DNA of 64,000 bases from Melampsora larici-populina 98AG31 (GCF_000204055.1 NW_006768792.1:124001-188000); one strand, 5' to 3'. Shown: positions 23,651 through 34,773, counted from the stretch's first letter. Program-made: numbers and translations. Notes: generated by a model not told the origin, from the sequence alone.

Positions 23651-25164
23651 AATTTCGGATTCAGGTGAAAACTGGGTGAGCCAAAATGTTCGACAAGATC
23701 GAATTCTTCAAGGTATGTCTGTTGAGAAGTTCGAGCTATAGATCAGTACATAAGCAGAAGTACCAAGCGATCGAGTCTTGGAGAAATTCTCACGGTGAAA
23801 GGCTTTCTTTAGTTCTGACCTTCAGCTGTCAACATCTCATTTCCTGATCAATAGGCTGACAGTGAAACTTTACAGTGAAACTTTACATGACGTTCAAATA
23901 TGGGTGATTTGCTGCGCGCTGTGATGCTGCACATGCAACATGACGTTTGTTGGCAACAAAGCTGAGAGTGCTCCATGAGTCATGACTCAGCATGCAAGTG
24001 CGTGCGGGTCCAAGTGGATGCGTGTGGATCAGAGTGGATCCCACCGCTACAACGCAGCTATTTCATATGTTCACTTTGGGACATGGAAACACATAATCCC
24101 CCTTCTGGAATCAACCCCATATATACTGTCACACAACATCCAACCGTGTCACCGTATCTGGTTGAAGGGATACATCAGGTATTGCATCACTGAAGAACAT
24201 CCTGTGATGAAATATACGCCTGCAGTCCTTTTTGAGAACTCTGCTGAAAGGGTTGAGAATGCAATAAGTTGGCTCAATGTCAGAGTATCATATGTTTGGC
24301 GGTCTGATGTAGATAACTGGTCAACCAAACCGCGGAGCAGCATGCTGGAAGTAATGATAAAGATTAAAGAGGATGTGGTACATTGTCTGATTTGCTTCAA
24401 ATGTTATCAAATGGGCTTCAAATTGGTCAGGGAAGGGATGAGAATTCAATGAAACACAAGCCAAATTATATCCTGGATGCGGATTTTTCATTCCCACAAG
24501 TGAAGGCTTCGAATGTGGGGAGGTTTTTGCACTTTTGGCAATTGGGTTGGGTTGATTGCATATCAAAGTGAGCTATTTCTATCAAGCTGATTTCTAAATC
24601 ATTTGTGAATGCTTATATATCTCCTCCCATCAGGGTTATTGGAGAACTAGATATAACCTCCCATCAAGACTCAGAGGCTCATGTTGCTGAGGAAAACAAA
24701 GTATCAATCAGCTATAATGGGGTAATGTAGAACAAATTTGGTAGGTACTATAAGAACTATGTCATACCAGCATCCCATGAATGATTCAGTGGGGAAATAA
24801 AGGAGCCGTAGAAGCATTGGTTGATACAATAATCAAAATACTCTCAGAGTCCTGATCAGGAGCAAACAAAACAAAACAGAATAACTCAGTCTTAGATTGT
24901 GAACAAGCACTAGGGACACATGTTAGATGAGGTCTGGTGTTTGGTGAACAAAAGCTTCAATGATGAAGGACAGGATTTTGACAGTACAACAGGTATATAG
25001 GAGAATCAATGATCTGATACATTTGTGGTTAGGTTGGTTTTGAAAGACAATACTTGTGACTCAATATTACTTCAACAATAAGCTCAATATTACTTCAACA
25101 ATAAGGTCATACAAATACAGACAAACATTGGTCTGACATTATGCATTGGGCAACATAGTCCTGA
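23651..25164. other. Intergenic, no gene seen
   Basis: Upstream region of the mitoferrin gene followed by AT-rich DNA. Open frames around 23975-24571 overlap one another on both strands and show no splice logic or family motif. The stretch ends at the Tourist-like element that begins at 25165. Confidence 0.5.
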
Positions 25165-25364
25165 GAGCATCAGCACCGGGACCTTGTAAAAGAGGTCCCC
25201 GTATCTGACATATGCGACAGGAGAGCAGGTGTATTGCAACTTTCCTGGAAGATTGTAAAAATTTGAAGAAATCGATGCTGTGTAAATGTACAAATGTACA
25301 GATCATATTGATGACCGGGTTGCGGCTTTGGGTCTAATCGAGAAGACTCGTGCGAGGTTGTAGG

Positions 25365-25581
25365 TATAAGAGACAGGCTCAGCTACTAGAGCTCTGAGTT
25401 CCACAAGAGAAAGATATGATGCATTGCGTACCTATAAGAGACAGGCTCAGCTACTAGAGCTCCGAGTTCCACAAGAGAAAGATGTGGAACCGGAGCTGAT
25501 GCTGAGCTGTCGGCTCTTATAGGAGGCCGAACGGGACTGTGCCGCGGTTGTGCCACGTAGGCGTGAGAACTGACTACAACA
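25365..25581 (-). repeat. 3' LTR of gag-only element
   Basis: 217 bp, with an internal direct repeat of about 55 bp (AGAGACAGGCTCAGCTACTA unit twice) and an inverted pair TATAAGAG..CTCTTATA. It differs from the 5' LTR at about nine positions, all transitions. Confidence 0.85.
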
Positions 25582-25815
25582 CCCCCCCCCACGACAAGGC
25601 GCGTACAACCGTGTAAAGAAACAAGAAAAAAAAACAAGAAAAAAAACAGCTCCCCCTTTTTAAACAACGTAGGAAGGAAGTTTTGAAGGAATCAACATGA
25701 TAAAAAATGATCCAGAAAAAAAAACGAGTTAGAAAACAAGTCTTCAAAAACAACGGTCTAAAATGATAAGCCGATTTTAGTGAATTGATCACATTGATGA
25801 GCTTTTGCTTTGAGA

Positions 25816-27540
25816 TCATAGAAATAAAGAAAAAAATAACAAGATCAGGACAATAACAAGCTCAAGAACGAGCAAAAGAGGATGAAAAAAAAAACAAGTT
25901 TGTATAGAAGCGATGCATGAAAGAAAGGAATCAACCGGAGCCTTCTTCATGTCGAAGTTGCTCGATGTACGAGTCGTAAGCTTGTTGGTCAACTTGTGCA
26001 GCTGCTTGGAAATCAAAGTTGTATTCATCGAGTTGTCGTTGTTGCTCAGCACGCCAATCATCGTTCTTTCTTGATCAGCATCTGGTAATGATGCTGGATC
26101 GATGCTGAGTGACATAGTTTGAATGCCACCTTCAGCGGAAAGATATACATTTGAGTTCTTGAGTTGATCAATTGGGAATTCGTCGGTGTCTTCATTAAAA
26201 TGAACTCGAGTGGCGGATATTTTTGATTTATGAGCATCTCTTGAAGGGCCTGATGAATTGGAGGGATCTTTATTTTGTTCAATTTTTGACGGAGTAAAAT
26301 TAACTTTCTTCCGGGGACATTCGTTTTTCCAATGACCTTTTCTACTACAGTAATGACAATACGAATCTTCTTTTGAAATACTGAAAGACAAGATTGAACC
26401 CGTAATATTGTCCACTGTGTGATGTCTTTTAAGATTGAGCAGAGTAGTATGTAAAGCGGCTTGGATCTCTGCACTGGTGTACGGACGTTTGTCGTAGGAC
26501 CAGCGCAAGTCAAGAGTTGTGTTAGTGGTGTCAAAGTTCAATTCTGGCTTGTCAGGCATTGAGGCTTGATAAATCAAGCTCATAACTGAGTCTCTTGTCC
26601 AAACAAAACCGTCTTGATCTAGGGTGTCAACCAAGCGATCCAAAGATTCAAGATGTTCAGAGAGTGAAGTCTTGAATATGTCCATTTGGGAACTCATCAT
26701 GGATTGCCAGGTAGCTAGTTGAGACAACCGTCCTGCCTTGTTAAATTGATTGGACAAAGTGAGATATGCGTCGTGAGCAAGGAACGATTGCTGTTCACGG
26801 CGTATTACCGTTCGTAGATCTGTCGTTACGGAGTAATAAACTACACGATACACTATGGTGTTTTCAGCGTGATCAATGTCAGGATGAAGTTGATTTGAAG
26901 GGTTTGAAGGAGTGTTAAGGTAGTCTGCCTTGCCAATCAAAAAATAAATATTGGCATTTGCTTCCTCTAACCAAGTATGGAAATTGGTTGCATCACTATC
27001 CAATTTTGCCATCGTCTTGGTAAAGTTCTCAACAGTGGGAGCGAGTTTGTTGAGACGTTGTAATCGGAGCTGGATGTCGGATCTGGTATGTACAACTTGA
27101 TCGGCAGATTTGCCAATAGAGTTATCAAACGATAAAGGGTGGGGTCTCACTGGCTGCGGGTGAAGAGTCCGAGTCAAGTGAGGATGAGGAGGAGGTTGTC
27201 TATGATCAACAGGTGTTGAGGAGAACAGATTCTCTGGGTCTCGTCTCATGGTCTGATCATTGTCGGCAAAAGGTGGGCTTTGATCGTGTAGATTGCCGAC
27301 TGGATTGTTTTGATTAACAACCGAGAGTGTAGGTGAACGTTCACCTTGCTGACTAGTTGGTATTCCTGGTGGTGCTGATTTCGCACCAGCTCGAGTGTTG
27401 CCTCGGCCACGAGATCCACGAGATGATGACCCACGAATGGACGGTGATCCTCGTTGAGAAGGTGAGCCTTGTTGGCTTCCTCGATTGCGTGTGACGGGTG
27501 GAGTATGTCGCGTACTTGGAGAAGTTCTTCCGATAATTAT
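25816..27540 (-). CDS. Copia-type Gag with CCHC zinc knuckle
   Basis: The first ATG (27249) gives 477 residues. The same frame is open for a further 97 codons upstream to 27540, encoding a Gly/Ser/Arg/Gln-rich segment (RGSPSQRGSPSIRGSSSRG-like), so translation probably begins upstream by splicing or at a non-ATG codon. Residues 75-275 (from the ATG) show the helical Copia Gag pattern (WLEEANANIYFLIGKADYL; LDRLVDTLDQDGFVWTRDSV). The zinc knuckle at residues 298-311 is CHYCSRKGHWKNEC, spacing C-x2-C-x4-H-x4-C, which binds RNA in the particle. The last 35 residues are hydrophobic and unusual for Gag, perhaps marking the point where pol was lost. No stop or frameshift interrupts the frame. Confidence 0.8.
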   Translation of the reverse strand: MIIGRTSPSTRHTPPVTRNRGSQQGSPSQRGSPSIRGSSSRGSRGRGNTRAGAKSAPPGIPTSQQGERSPTLSVVNQNNPVGNLHDQSPPFADNDQTMRRDPENLFSSTPVDHRQPPPHPHLTRTLHPQPVRPHPLSFDNSIGKSADQVVHTRSDIQLRLQRLNKLAPTVENFTKTMAKLDSDATNFHTWLEEANANIYFLIGKADYLNTPSNPSNQLHPDIDHAENTIVYRVVYYSVTTDLRTVIRREQQSFLAHDAYLTLSNQFNKAGRLSQLATWQSMMSSQMDIFKTSLSEHLESLDRLVDTLDQDGFVWTRDSVMSLIYQASMPDKPELNFDTTNTTLDLRWSYDKRPYTSAEIQAALHTTLLNLKRHHTVDNITGSILSFSISKEDSYCHYCSRKGHWKNECPRKKVNFTPSKIEQNKDPSNSSGPSRDAHKSKISATRVHFNEDTDEFPIDQLKNSNVYLSAEGGIQTMSLSIDPASLPDADQERTMIGVLSNNDNSMNTTLISKQLHKLTNKLTTRTSSNFDMKKAPVDSFLSCIASIQTCFFFHPLLLVLELVIVLILLFFSLFL

Positions 27541-28649
27541 TTAGATGAGATAAAAACAGAGTCAAATATGATTGACGATAACAGAGTCAAATTGTCAGTT
27601 CGAGTCTGTAATTTGCTGGATTACAAGTCAAATCTGAATTAAAAGAACTTACGTTCTGAAAAAAGTAAGTAGAGGCTTTGTTTCAAACTAAAGTATTATT
27701 TAGTTTTGAGGTAAATTCGAGCCTAGATTGATCGTTAGTCTATTATAAATGAATTACTTATAGCTGATGGTAATAATAATACTCTTTAAAAAGACTAAAG
27801 TAGTAATGTACTCACTGATTTAGTTGGTACTATATATCAGGGTCTTCTACAAATAAGTACACGAACGTACTTATTCCAGGGTGGTCTAATCTCTGTCGTG
27901 ACTTTGGTTCAAGAGTTCAACTCTTTATGTAAGTGACGAGTCTAGGAAATATATTGGACGAGGGGTTTTAGAAGTGAGGAGTTTGATCTTAGTCTAGCGA
28001 AGCACTAATAACACTCTGGGTTTAGATATAGGAAAGAAGATGATCATATTTATATGAATCAACGATGAGCAGTAGAATAAGAAGTTTTATCTGATAAGTA
28101 ACGGATAATTTCTAGTTCTAAAGTGAGCAGCTGGTGATTCAGTAAAAAGATAAAAAGCTTTCTGAGTTCTAAATGTGGTTATAATGGTTTGGTGTAAAGA
28201 TAAGATGATCCTCCTTCTCTTTCAGCTCTAGATCAGAGTTTATATAGGTCTGATAGTGCGAGTTCGTTAGTCGACTAGCTTTTGTTGCCTTGATCAGAAT
28301 GCGGTTTTTGATTAAGGGTCCTGATCCTGACTGGTTTGGTCGTTGTAGTGATTTAAATCCTGATTACCACTTAGTCCGTTCGTCATTCTTAGGTTATTCG
28401 GTGTTTGAGTGGTCCAGCCCTGGCTGAGCATTTGAAACAGCCTTCATTTAGTATTTGTAATGGCTTGTCTTGAAACGCGTAGTCAGGGTGCGATTAACTC
28501 TTGATACTTGAGTTGGAGGTGTGGGTTATGTTCAAAGGGGCAAGTTTCGTATGATTCCTTCGAATAAATATAAGGGTATTTACATGTATATGTTTTTTTT
28601 AGCTGATGTGTTTTGTTATCCTATGGGGTATGTTCGTTATACCTCTTAG

Positions 28650-28785
28650 GTTGACACAAATTGTCAACGGTAACAGACGGGATATGGATGACAGAGTCGA
28701 AAAATCGACGAGAACAGATTGACAGAGTCAAAAACTTGACGGTAACAGAGTTGAAAAATCAACAGACAGAGTCGAAATAATCGAC
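28650..28785. repeat. Array of five covarying hairpins in retrotransposon leader
   Basis: Five perfect short inverted repeats in 136 bp: GTTGAC/GTCAAC (28650-28668), GTCGA/TCGAC (28696-28709), GTCAA/TTGAC (28727-28740), GTTGA/TCAAC (28750-28763), GTCGA/TCGAC (28771-28785). Loops are 4-7 nt and A-rich. Most units share the flank GGTAACAGA or ACAGA. Stem bases change in pairs so that pairing is kept. A further unit, GTCAA/TTGAC, lies at 27561-27576 just upstream of the Gag frame. Confidence 0.8.
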
Positions 28786-28807
28786 GGTTACAATGCTCAG
28801 CGAGATG

Positions 28808-28830
28808 CACGGGAGCAAGGGATCATAACC
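28808..28830 (-). promoter_or_regulatory. Primer-binding site (tRNA-half type)
   Basis: Immediately inside the 5' LTR. The minus-strand GGTTATGATCCC is complementary to an anticodon arm carrying CAT (plus-strand GGGATCATAACC). Drosophila copia and yeast Ty5 prime from the internal anticodon region of initiator tRNA-Met, and this matches that arrangement rather than the usual 3'-terminal TGG-type site. The exact tRNA was not checked. Confidence 0.55.
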
Positions 28831-29013
28831 TATAAGAGACAGGCTCAGCTACTAGAGCTCCGAGTTCCACAAGAGAAAGATATGATGCATTGTGTACCTA
28901 TGAGAGACAGGCTCAGCTACTAGAGCTCCGAGTTCCACAAGAGAAAGATGTGGAACCGGAGCTGATGCTGAGCTGTTGGCTCTTATAGGAGACCAAACGG
29001 GACTGCGCCGCGG

Positions 29014-30779
29014 TGTGGTGAGCAAGATCTCTACTTAAGCAAAAAAATTAAAAATTATGTGAAAATTCGAGTTTTTGGTCAAAGGCAATATTATTATTGA
29101 AGTTATTAGTCATCAAGGTTATCAAAGTTGATTCATTATCTTCATTTCATTATCTTTCAAATCATATATTTACATAAGCAATTGATAAGAACATTTAAGA
29201 GTAAAGAAGAATTTGAAAAGATCAATAAAAATAGTATAAGAGTGAAAATCAAATTAAGAGAATTAGTAAGAGGAGATTTGAGGAAGAAGAACATTTAGTT
29301 TGGATCTTTAGGAATGGAAACTGTTATGAAAAGAATGAAAGAAGAAGAAGAATATTAAGAAAGTTGGAGAAAAATTTGAAAATATGGGTATGAAAGCTTG
29401 GAAAGTGGTTTTTAGCTTATTATTAGAAGAGATATTGGTTCAGGAAGGTCTTATTGGGAAAGAGAAGGATAACATTAGTCAGCAACAACTTTAATCATGA
29501 GGATTGATAAGGGAGGTGTGAAGTTATTCAAGAAAAGGGAAATTTCGAAGAAGGGTACTATGGTATTGATTCCTGTGTAGTGATGTCATTGATGGATTGA
29601 TTGCGCCAAGAGTTTTTCAGAATGATTTTAATGCTGTGTGATTGATTGGAGTGCTGTGGAATGATCTTTTGATAGAAGGAAAATCATCATTAGACGTGAA
29701 AATAGTCAAAATTCATCAAAATTGGAGGTTTTCAGTTAATTACATATGGTAAAACTTGTCAGAATTAGGTGTGTGATGGTTCATTCGACGCAGAATCATT
29801 GGTTTCATAATGTACAACCTGTAAATCATTAGTAGCGGAGGAACAGTGAAAAAGTTATAAGGTAACAAAGAAACTGGAGTGAATTTCAAATTTGGAGGTT
29901 ACATGTGACATTTACATGACAAAACTTTATTTTTGCAATCTTTACAACTCAATAACTTATTCATCACACATCAGAAATAGGTGATATGGGGGTGATAAAT
30001 GATCAAAATCACGAGGGCTATCAAATGAGCTATAGTAATCCAAAATTGAACAACTTTACAAAAAATTCGTAATTCCAAAAATGGATTTCAGCTATGAATA
30101 TTAGGAAAAAGTCACCTGTATTCATCATAAGAAGATCTGTTCATCATTTATTCACATCAATTGATCAAATTCACGCCTTAAATCATTACAAACAATAATA
30201 ATAATGACATCATATGATTACATTGGAGGAAATTCTGTTGATTTTGACGGTTTTTGAGGTTTTTTGGAGGTTGTTGATCATTGTTGAAGGGTGTTGGAAG
30301 GTTATATACTATTGTTAAGGATTTTACGGGCCTTTGTTCCCCTTTTTACTCATCTTATACTTTTGTTAGAGTGTTTTTAATCATTATTAAATTACTTTAG
30401 CAGTACTAAGTTCACTAAATTGCCCCTTTACATCAAAGGAGAGATTTCTTTACGTGTGATAAGACTACAAGTCTTCATTGGAATAACAATCAAACTGATT
30501 GTTGCTTTTGCTAGTAATTAAAGTTGTGTTTTTGTTGTGCTCAGATTGGAATAACACTACAATAGTGTTGAGATTTCTTTATTTCTAAAAATCACGGGAA
30601 TAATACTTGAATTAAGTATTGAGACAAATTTCTCTGGTGCCTTATCCCAAAGAATTCAGCAAAACCCCGTGTTGATTCTTTCAAAGAGGCAGTCTTAGAC
30701 AACTTCTACTAGTTAGTTATATTAGTAGATTATCCCTCTTTAAGCTCTGTAAAGCTCTTGTTGAGCTTTAAGTTCTACA
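29014..30779. mobile_element. Solo Copia-type LTR nested in the 5' LTR
   Basis: About 1766 bp beginning TGTGGTGAGC and ending AAGTTCTACA, inserted in the 217 bp LTR of the gag-only element. The host LTR continues in register on both sides. GCGG is present at 29010-29013 and 30780-30783 (4-5 bp duplication). It is related to the split LTR at 5551-12444 and shares its terminal phrase with the Copia LTR at 58301. No open frame of note. Confidence 0.8.
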
Positions 30780-31065
30780 GCGGTCGTGCCATGTAGGCGT
30801 GAGAACTGACTACAACAGTAGGGTGTTGGATAGAGAAGATTGGTGTAAAGTTTGATGTTTGGTCCTGTTTGGTTGATTTTTGGAATATATGCTGCAGTCC
30901 ATTAATGGACAGCAGAGGGATGATTTTACAGGATTTTACACAACGCGTAAATCATACAGGTCATTTATAAGGTCCGGTGAGGTCCGGTGCCTCATGTTTA
31001 ATCTCACAGGTTTGTAAAATGGCATGTATTTGCCATTTTACAAGGTCCCAGTGCTGATGCTCTGA

Positions 31066-32527
31066 CACCATATACTGAATGTTCTCATGTCCTATACAGA
31101 TGAGCAAGTAGCAACTGCTGTGTTGGGCTGCATTGGGTAACTCAAGTCACATGTGCTTGTTTTGCAAACACTTGCATGCTGTATCCCCCCTTGAATTCTC
31201 TGAGAAAGCTGGTACATATTTTTCTCCAAGCGCACACAGTCAATGGTTTGTGGCAGCATTGCCTCATCACTTCTGAAAGGAGCTTTTGATTGGTCAACTT
31301 TGTGGTTCACACTGTCCCTGAAAAGTCTGCATATGACTAAAATCAACTTACTGGCCTCATTCCCACAAACAAATATGTGACCAATCACCACAAATGACTA
31401 TGTGTTCGATCATCATTGGACCACACCACCAAATGCAATCAGCTCATCTAGTATAGAATGTAGTTTGAGAGGTTGAAATGAGCTAATATAATAAAAAACA
31501 TATGTGGTGTTGTTTTTGACCCCAAACCCCACCGTACTCTGGTGTGGTATGAATGCATGGGGGATGTAAGCAATGGAAAACATAAATGAATGATATGTTG
31601 ATGGTGTTGCATATGATCAGTGATTTCCATACCAGGATTCAGGCAGTTATCCTTCAAAAACATAAATTGATTGTGATCCCTGTATAACAGGCTATCTATG
31701 TAGTCTATGCTCTCAAGCATCTCAGACCCCATTCTTGACTTGATAGCCATCACAAGGATATTAATTACAGGAGCCCAGAGCTAGGCTAACCACCAAGTTT
31801 CTGTCAGAATAGTGTAATATATCTGGCTCACTATTGAGTTCCAAAATGCAGAGCAAAAGCCTCTGATAGCCTTGTGTCCAAGCTTCACTTACTAGTAATC
31901 TCATCAAATCTGGACATGTAATTTTCTGTGTGAAGTTCACAACTCCTTTGATGACAAGAAATCCTCAATTTGAAAATTTGGAAGAACAATTTGCCAAAGA
32001 TTTTAGAGAATATCTTGTACTATAAAGATATCATTGAAGGAGGATCCAAGTTTTGTTGACCAGATGTCATTTATGGGATTTGGTATGGGAGAATCAAGGT
32101 ATGTCCGGTCATGCTTTTGTTACAGCTCATCTAAGTTTGCATATGACCTTTTACATATCCTACAATTACATACACCAAATTTTCACAATCTGTGTCTGAA
32201 GTTTGAGCCGAAAGTTTGAGCCAATCTTTTCTTGGGAGCATCGGACTTTCGGATTCCTTCTGATAATTATCATGTGATAATACAGCCCTCCGTATAGACA
32301 TTGCCTGGTATAGGCATAGCTCTGTACCTGGTACCAGGACCCGGTCCGTGCTGCGCACAGGGCCCTACGTGCCATCTGGCCGACCATTGTACCTCTCCCA
32401 AACCATACCTGTGACAGGAAAGGAGGTCCTTTTTTCACTTCTTCGCCAACTTCGTCACCTCAACCTTTTTTGTAGATGAAACACAAATTTTTTTTTCACA
32501 ATCACACATCATTACATCGCTTTTAAA
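31066..32527. other. Intergenic, no gene seen
   Basis: AT-rich with scattered short frames on both strands and no family motif. 32300-32350 is a GC-richer palindromic patch (CTGGTACCAGGACCCGGTCC). The last 100 bp upstream of 32528 is T-rich and could be the leader of the next gene. Confidence 0.45.
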
Positions 32528-34773
32528 ATGTCCCCCCCATCACGAAGGGGTCTATTCCTCCCAGGCCTCCCATCACTACAACATGCCGGACAGCCCTTAC
32601 ATTGGTAGAAACTATCGACGAGTGCCGCCGCACAACCATCTACCTCTACCCAACCCAGCGCTTGGAGGGCAGGTTGGTCTGTCGTGTCCAAACTGTCCAC
32701 CTTCGAATAACAGATCACTTGTGCATTTCCCGGGTGGGGAGGATTCCATCAAAGTGAGGGTGAGTCCTTTTGCGTTTTCCCTTTTTCTCGTCTCTATCAT
32801 TTCACCCACAAGGCAAAGCGTGAGCCTGACGTTTAAATTATTACTGGGCAAGTGTGAAACGGTCAAGCATTACTACCGCACCTTCAAACTGAACCAGCTG
32901 AATCACGAGATCGCCTTGATCAACGCTGGTCAGAAATATCCTATCGCCTTCGACCGTTCTGCACATGGCCCTCCCGTGAACCTCCAGGGAGCTGTGGTAC
33001 CGGCGAGAACCAGCAACAGGGCTCATCACGCCACAAGCTCCACATCAACTCAGCCGAAACGCGGACCTCCATCGATTGAGTGTGCTCGCTCAGGCCAAGG
33101 CCCGACTTCTGGTAAACATAAAAAATGGGGACACGTTGGATGTACATTACGATATTGCAAATCGGTCAGTATGATAGTCCTTTTCGTCATGGTATACATA
33201 TCCAATCTGACTCCATCTTCACTCTGCTCCCAGTGCTGCAATGCCTACGGACCACCGGGGGCCTGCTATGTCCATCGAACCAAATCTGCTACGTCTACCA
33301 CCACCACTCGACAAGCTGCCCAAGCTACGTCTCCACCCAGTGGCGATAATATGGCTCCTCCTGCCAACTTACTTGCGACTCCACCGGGTCACCATCATCC
33401 GTCACCTCCTGCCGATTTACCTAAAGCAAAGAGGCCCCGGGTCATCCCTCAGTGCTCCCAAAGCATTCACCGAGTAGGACGCCTCCTTGACGATGACAGT
33501 GCCTTGGTGCTCGAAAGAGCTCGACAGGCCCAAGCGGAAGCCCACAAGCGGGCCTCCCAAGCTTCAGCACCTTCAGCGGTGAAAGGTAAGGTGATCAGCC
33601 TTCACCTGGTTACCAACGTAAGTCACTTTCACATCGACTTATACATTTTACTGATGGACTGACGTGTACGATCTTTTCAGGAACCTCGCACTCCAGTGAT
33701 CTCGCACATATTTCCCACTTGGCCAGTGGCCACTCTCGATCATTGCTCCTCGCTTGTACGCCAGGCGAAAGAGGCAGCCGGTGCGCAGTGGGATGGCAGC
33801 CTGCTCATATGGGACAAAGATATAAAAAATTGGGTACGCAGATTATGTAACAGATGTATGAGAGCACGGGCTGACCAGCTGCTGTTCATCCCAATCTTCT
33901 TGAAGCGCGAGGTTCCTGTGACACTGCCACACAGATACATCGACACTTTGCAAAACCTTATTATCTGTGTTCCCAGCCAACGATTAGCGTTAGCTCATGA
34001 GCTTCAAGATGCCTTAGAAGGGCTTGGTATGGGCAAACCAAGCATACCTAAAGTCCCAACGGAATCAACCGAAACCACTGCCACCATAGTCAACAAATCA
34101 CCTGTGATTCAAGCCTCGGCCAAACCAACAACATCGCAGAAAACATATGGGTCTTCTTTGGACCCCATATGTTTTCTTGATGACTTGGACACGGAATCAG
34201 AAACTCCACGGAACTTGTCATCATCCAGTCCAACCGCCACACGCCCTTCCACCCCTGAAAGCCTATTAGCTTTGCCTAGCAACAAAGAAGAGGTATGTAG
34301 CCACCTTCACAACCTCAGCTTTCACACATGAGCGAACGATAACACCTTTTTTTGCGCAGATTGATGTCAAGCCACCCTTGAATAACGACATACATCAACC
34401 GCAGGTAACAACGTCATTACGAGAGTGGCCAGGCGACGATGTATTGTTTTCATCGGTCCTTGAATGGTACCAGTCCGCATCCCAGCGTGGCATTCGCATC
34501 CCCCAGTGGAAGGTGACTTTTGGAAGTATGCACGAGTTGCACGAGCCCACAGCTTACCGCTATTTTGCCTGGGTCAAACACACCGGCTATGTGCGAATGA
34601 TGAATTGGCTTAAGGGTTGGCCAGACGGAGGTGAAATCAACCCACAGAATGTCACGGTCAGTCGAGCGCGGCGTCATTTTCAGGAGGAGTTCAACGCAGT
34701 CAGTCGCCTGAAAGGACCCGTCGTCGCTGTGGCCCCCAAACGTGGCATCGATGGCCCTTGTCGTGGCAAGTGA
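32528..34773 (+). pseudogene. Multi-exon gene of unknown function with frame breaks
   Basis: The protein-like frame starting NVPPITKGSIPP and running through TTIYLYPTQRLEGRLVCRV is one base out of register with the only nearby ATG (32528); the shift falls in a run of seven Cs. Splicing from about 32753 to 32814 keeps phase into LLLGKCETVKHYY. A second shift near 32985 is needed to reach LWYRREPATGLITPQAP and NIKNGDTLDVHYDIANR. After that, exons are clean: intron 33169-33233, exon 33234-33617 (with basic KAKRPRVIP and Ala/Gln-rich helix), intron 33618-33680, exon 33681-34292, intron 34293-34359, last exon 34360-34773 (LREWPGDDVLFSSVLEWYQS). I do not recognise the family. Either a young pseudogene or a real gene with two consensus errors; both shifts lie at short homopolymers. 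Confidence 0.5.

Larger units (their letters stand above)
25365..30817 (-). mobile_element. Gag-only LTR retrotransposon (TR-GAG-like), minus orientation
   Basis: LTRs are 25365-25581 (3' LTR, 217 bp) and 28831-29013 plus 30784-30817 (5' LTR, 217 bp when the nested insertion is removed). The target duplication GTAGG is at 25360-25364 and 30818-30822. Reading on minus, the LTR begins TGTTGTAGTC and is preceded by a run of Gs (polypurine tract, 25582-25590). Just inside the 5' LTR is GGTTATGATCCC, a likely primer-binding site. The internal part (about 3.25 kb) encodes Gag only; no protease, integrase, reverse transcriptase or RNase H was found. It would therefore depend on a related Copia for reverse transcription. 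Confidence 0.85.
25165..31062. mobile_element. Tourist-like element, split by an LTR retrotransposon
   Basis: Inverted ends GAGCATCAGCAC-GGGACC (25165) and the complementary GGTCCC..GTGCTGATGCTC (ending 31062) are flanked by TGA at 25162-25164 and 31063-31065. The element's own DNA is 25165-25364 and 30823-31062, about 440 bp. The 5.46 kb between is a retrotransposon with its own 5 bp duplication. The ends and TSD type place it with PIF/Harbinger MITEs. No transposase is present. Confidence 0.8.
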
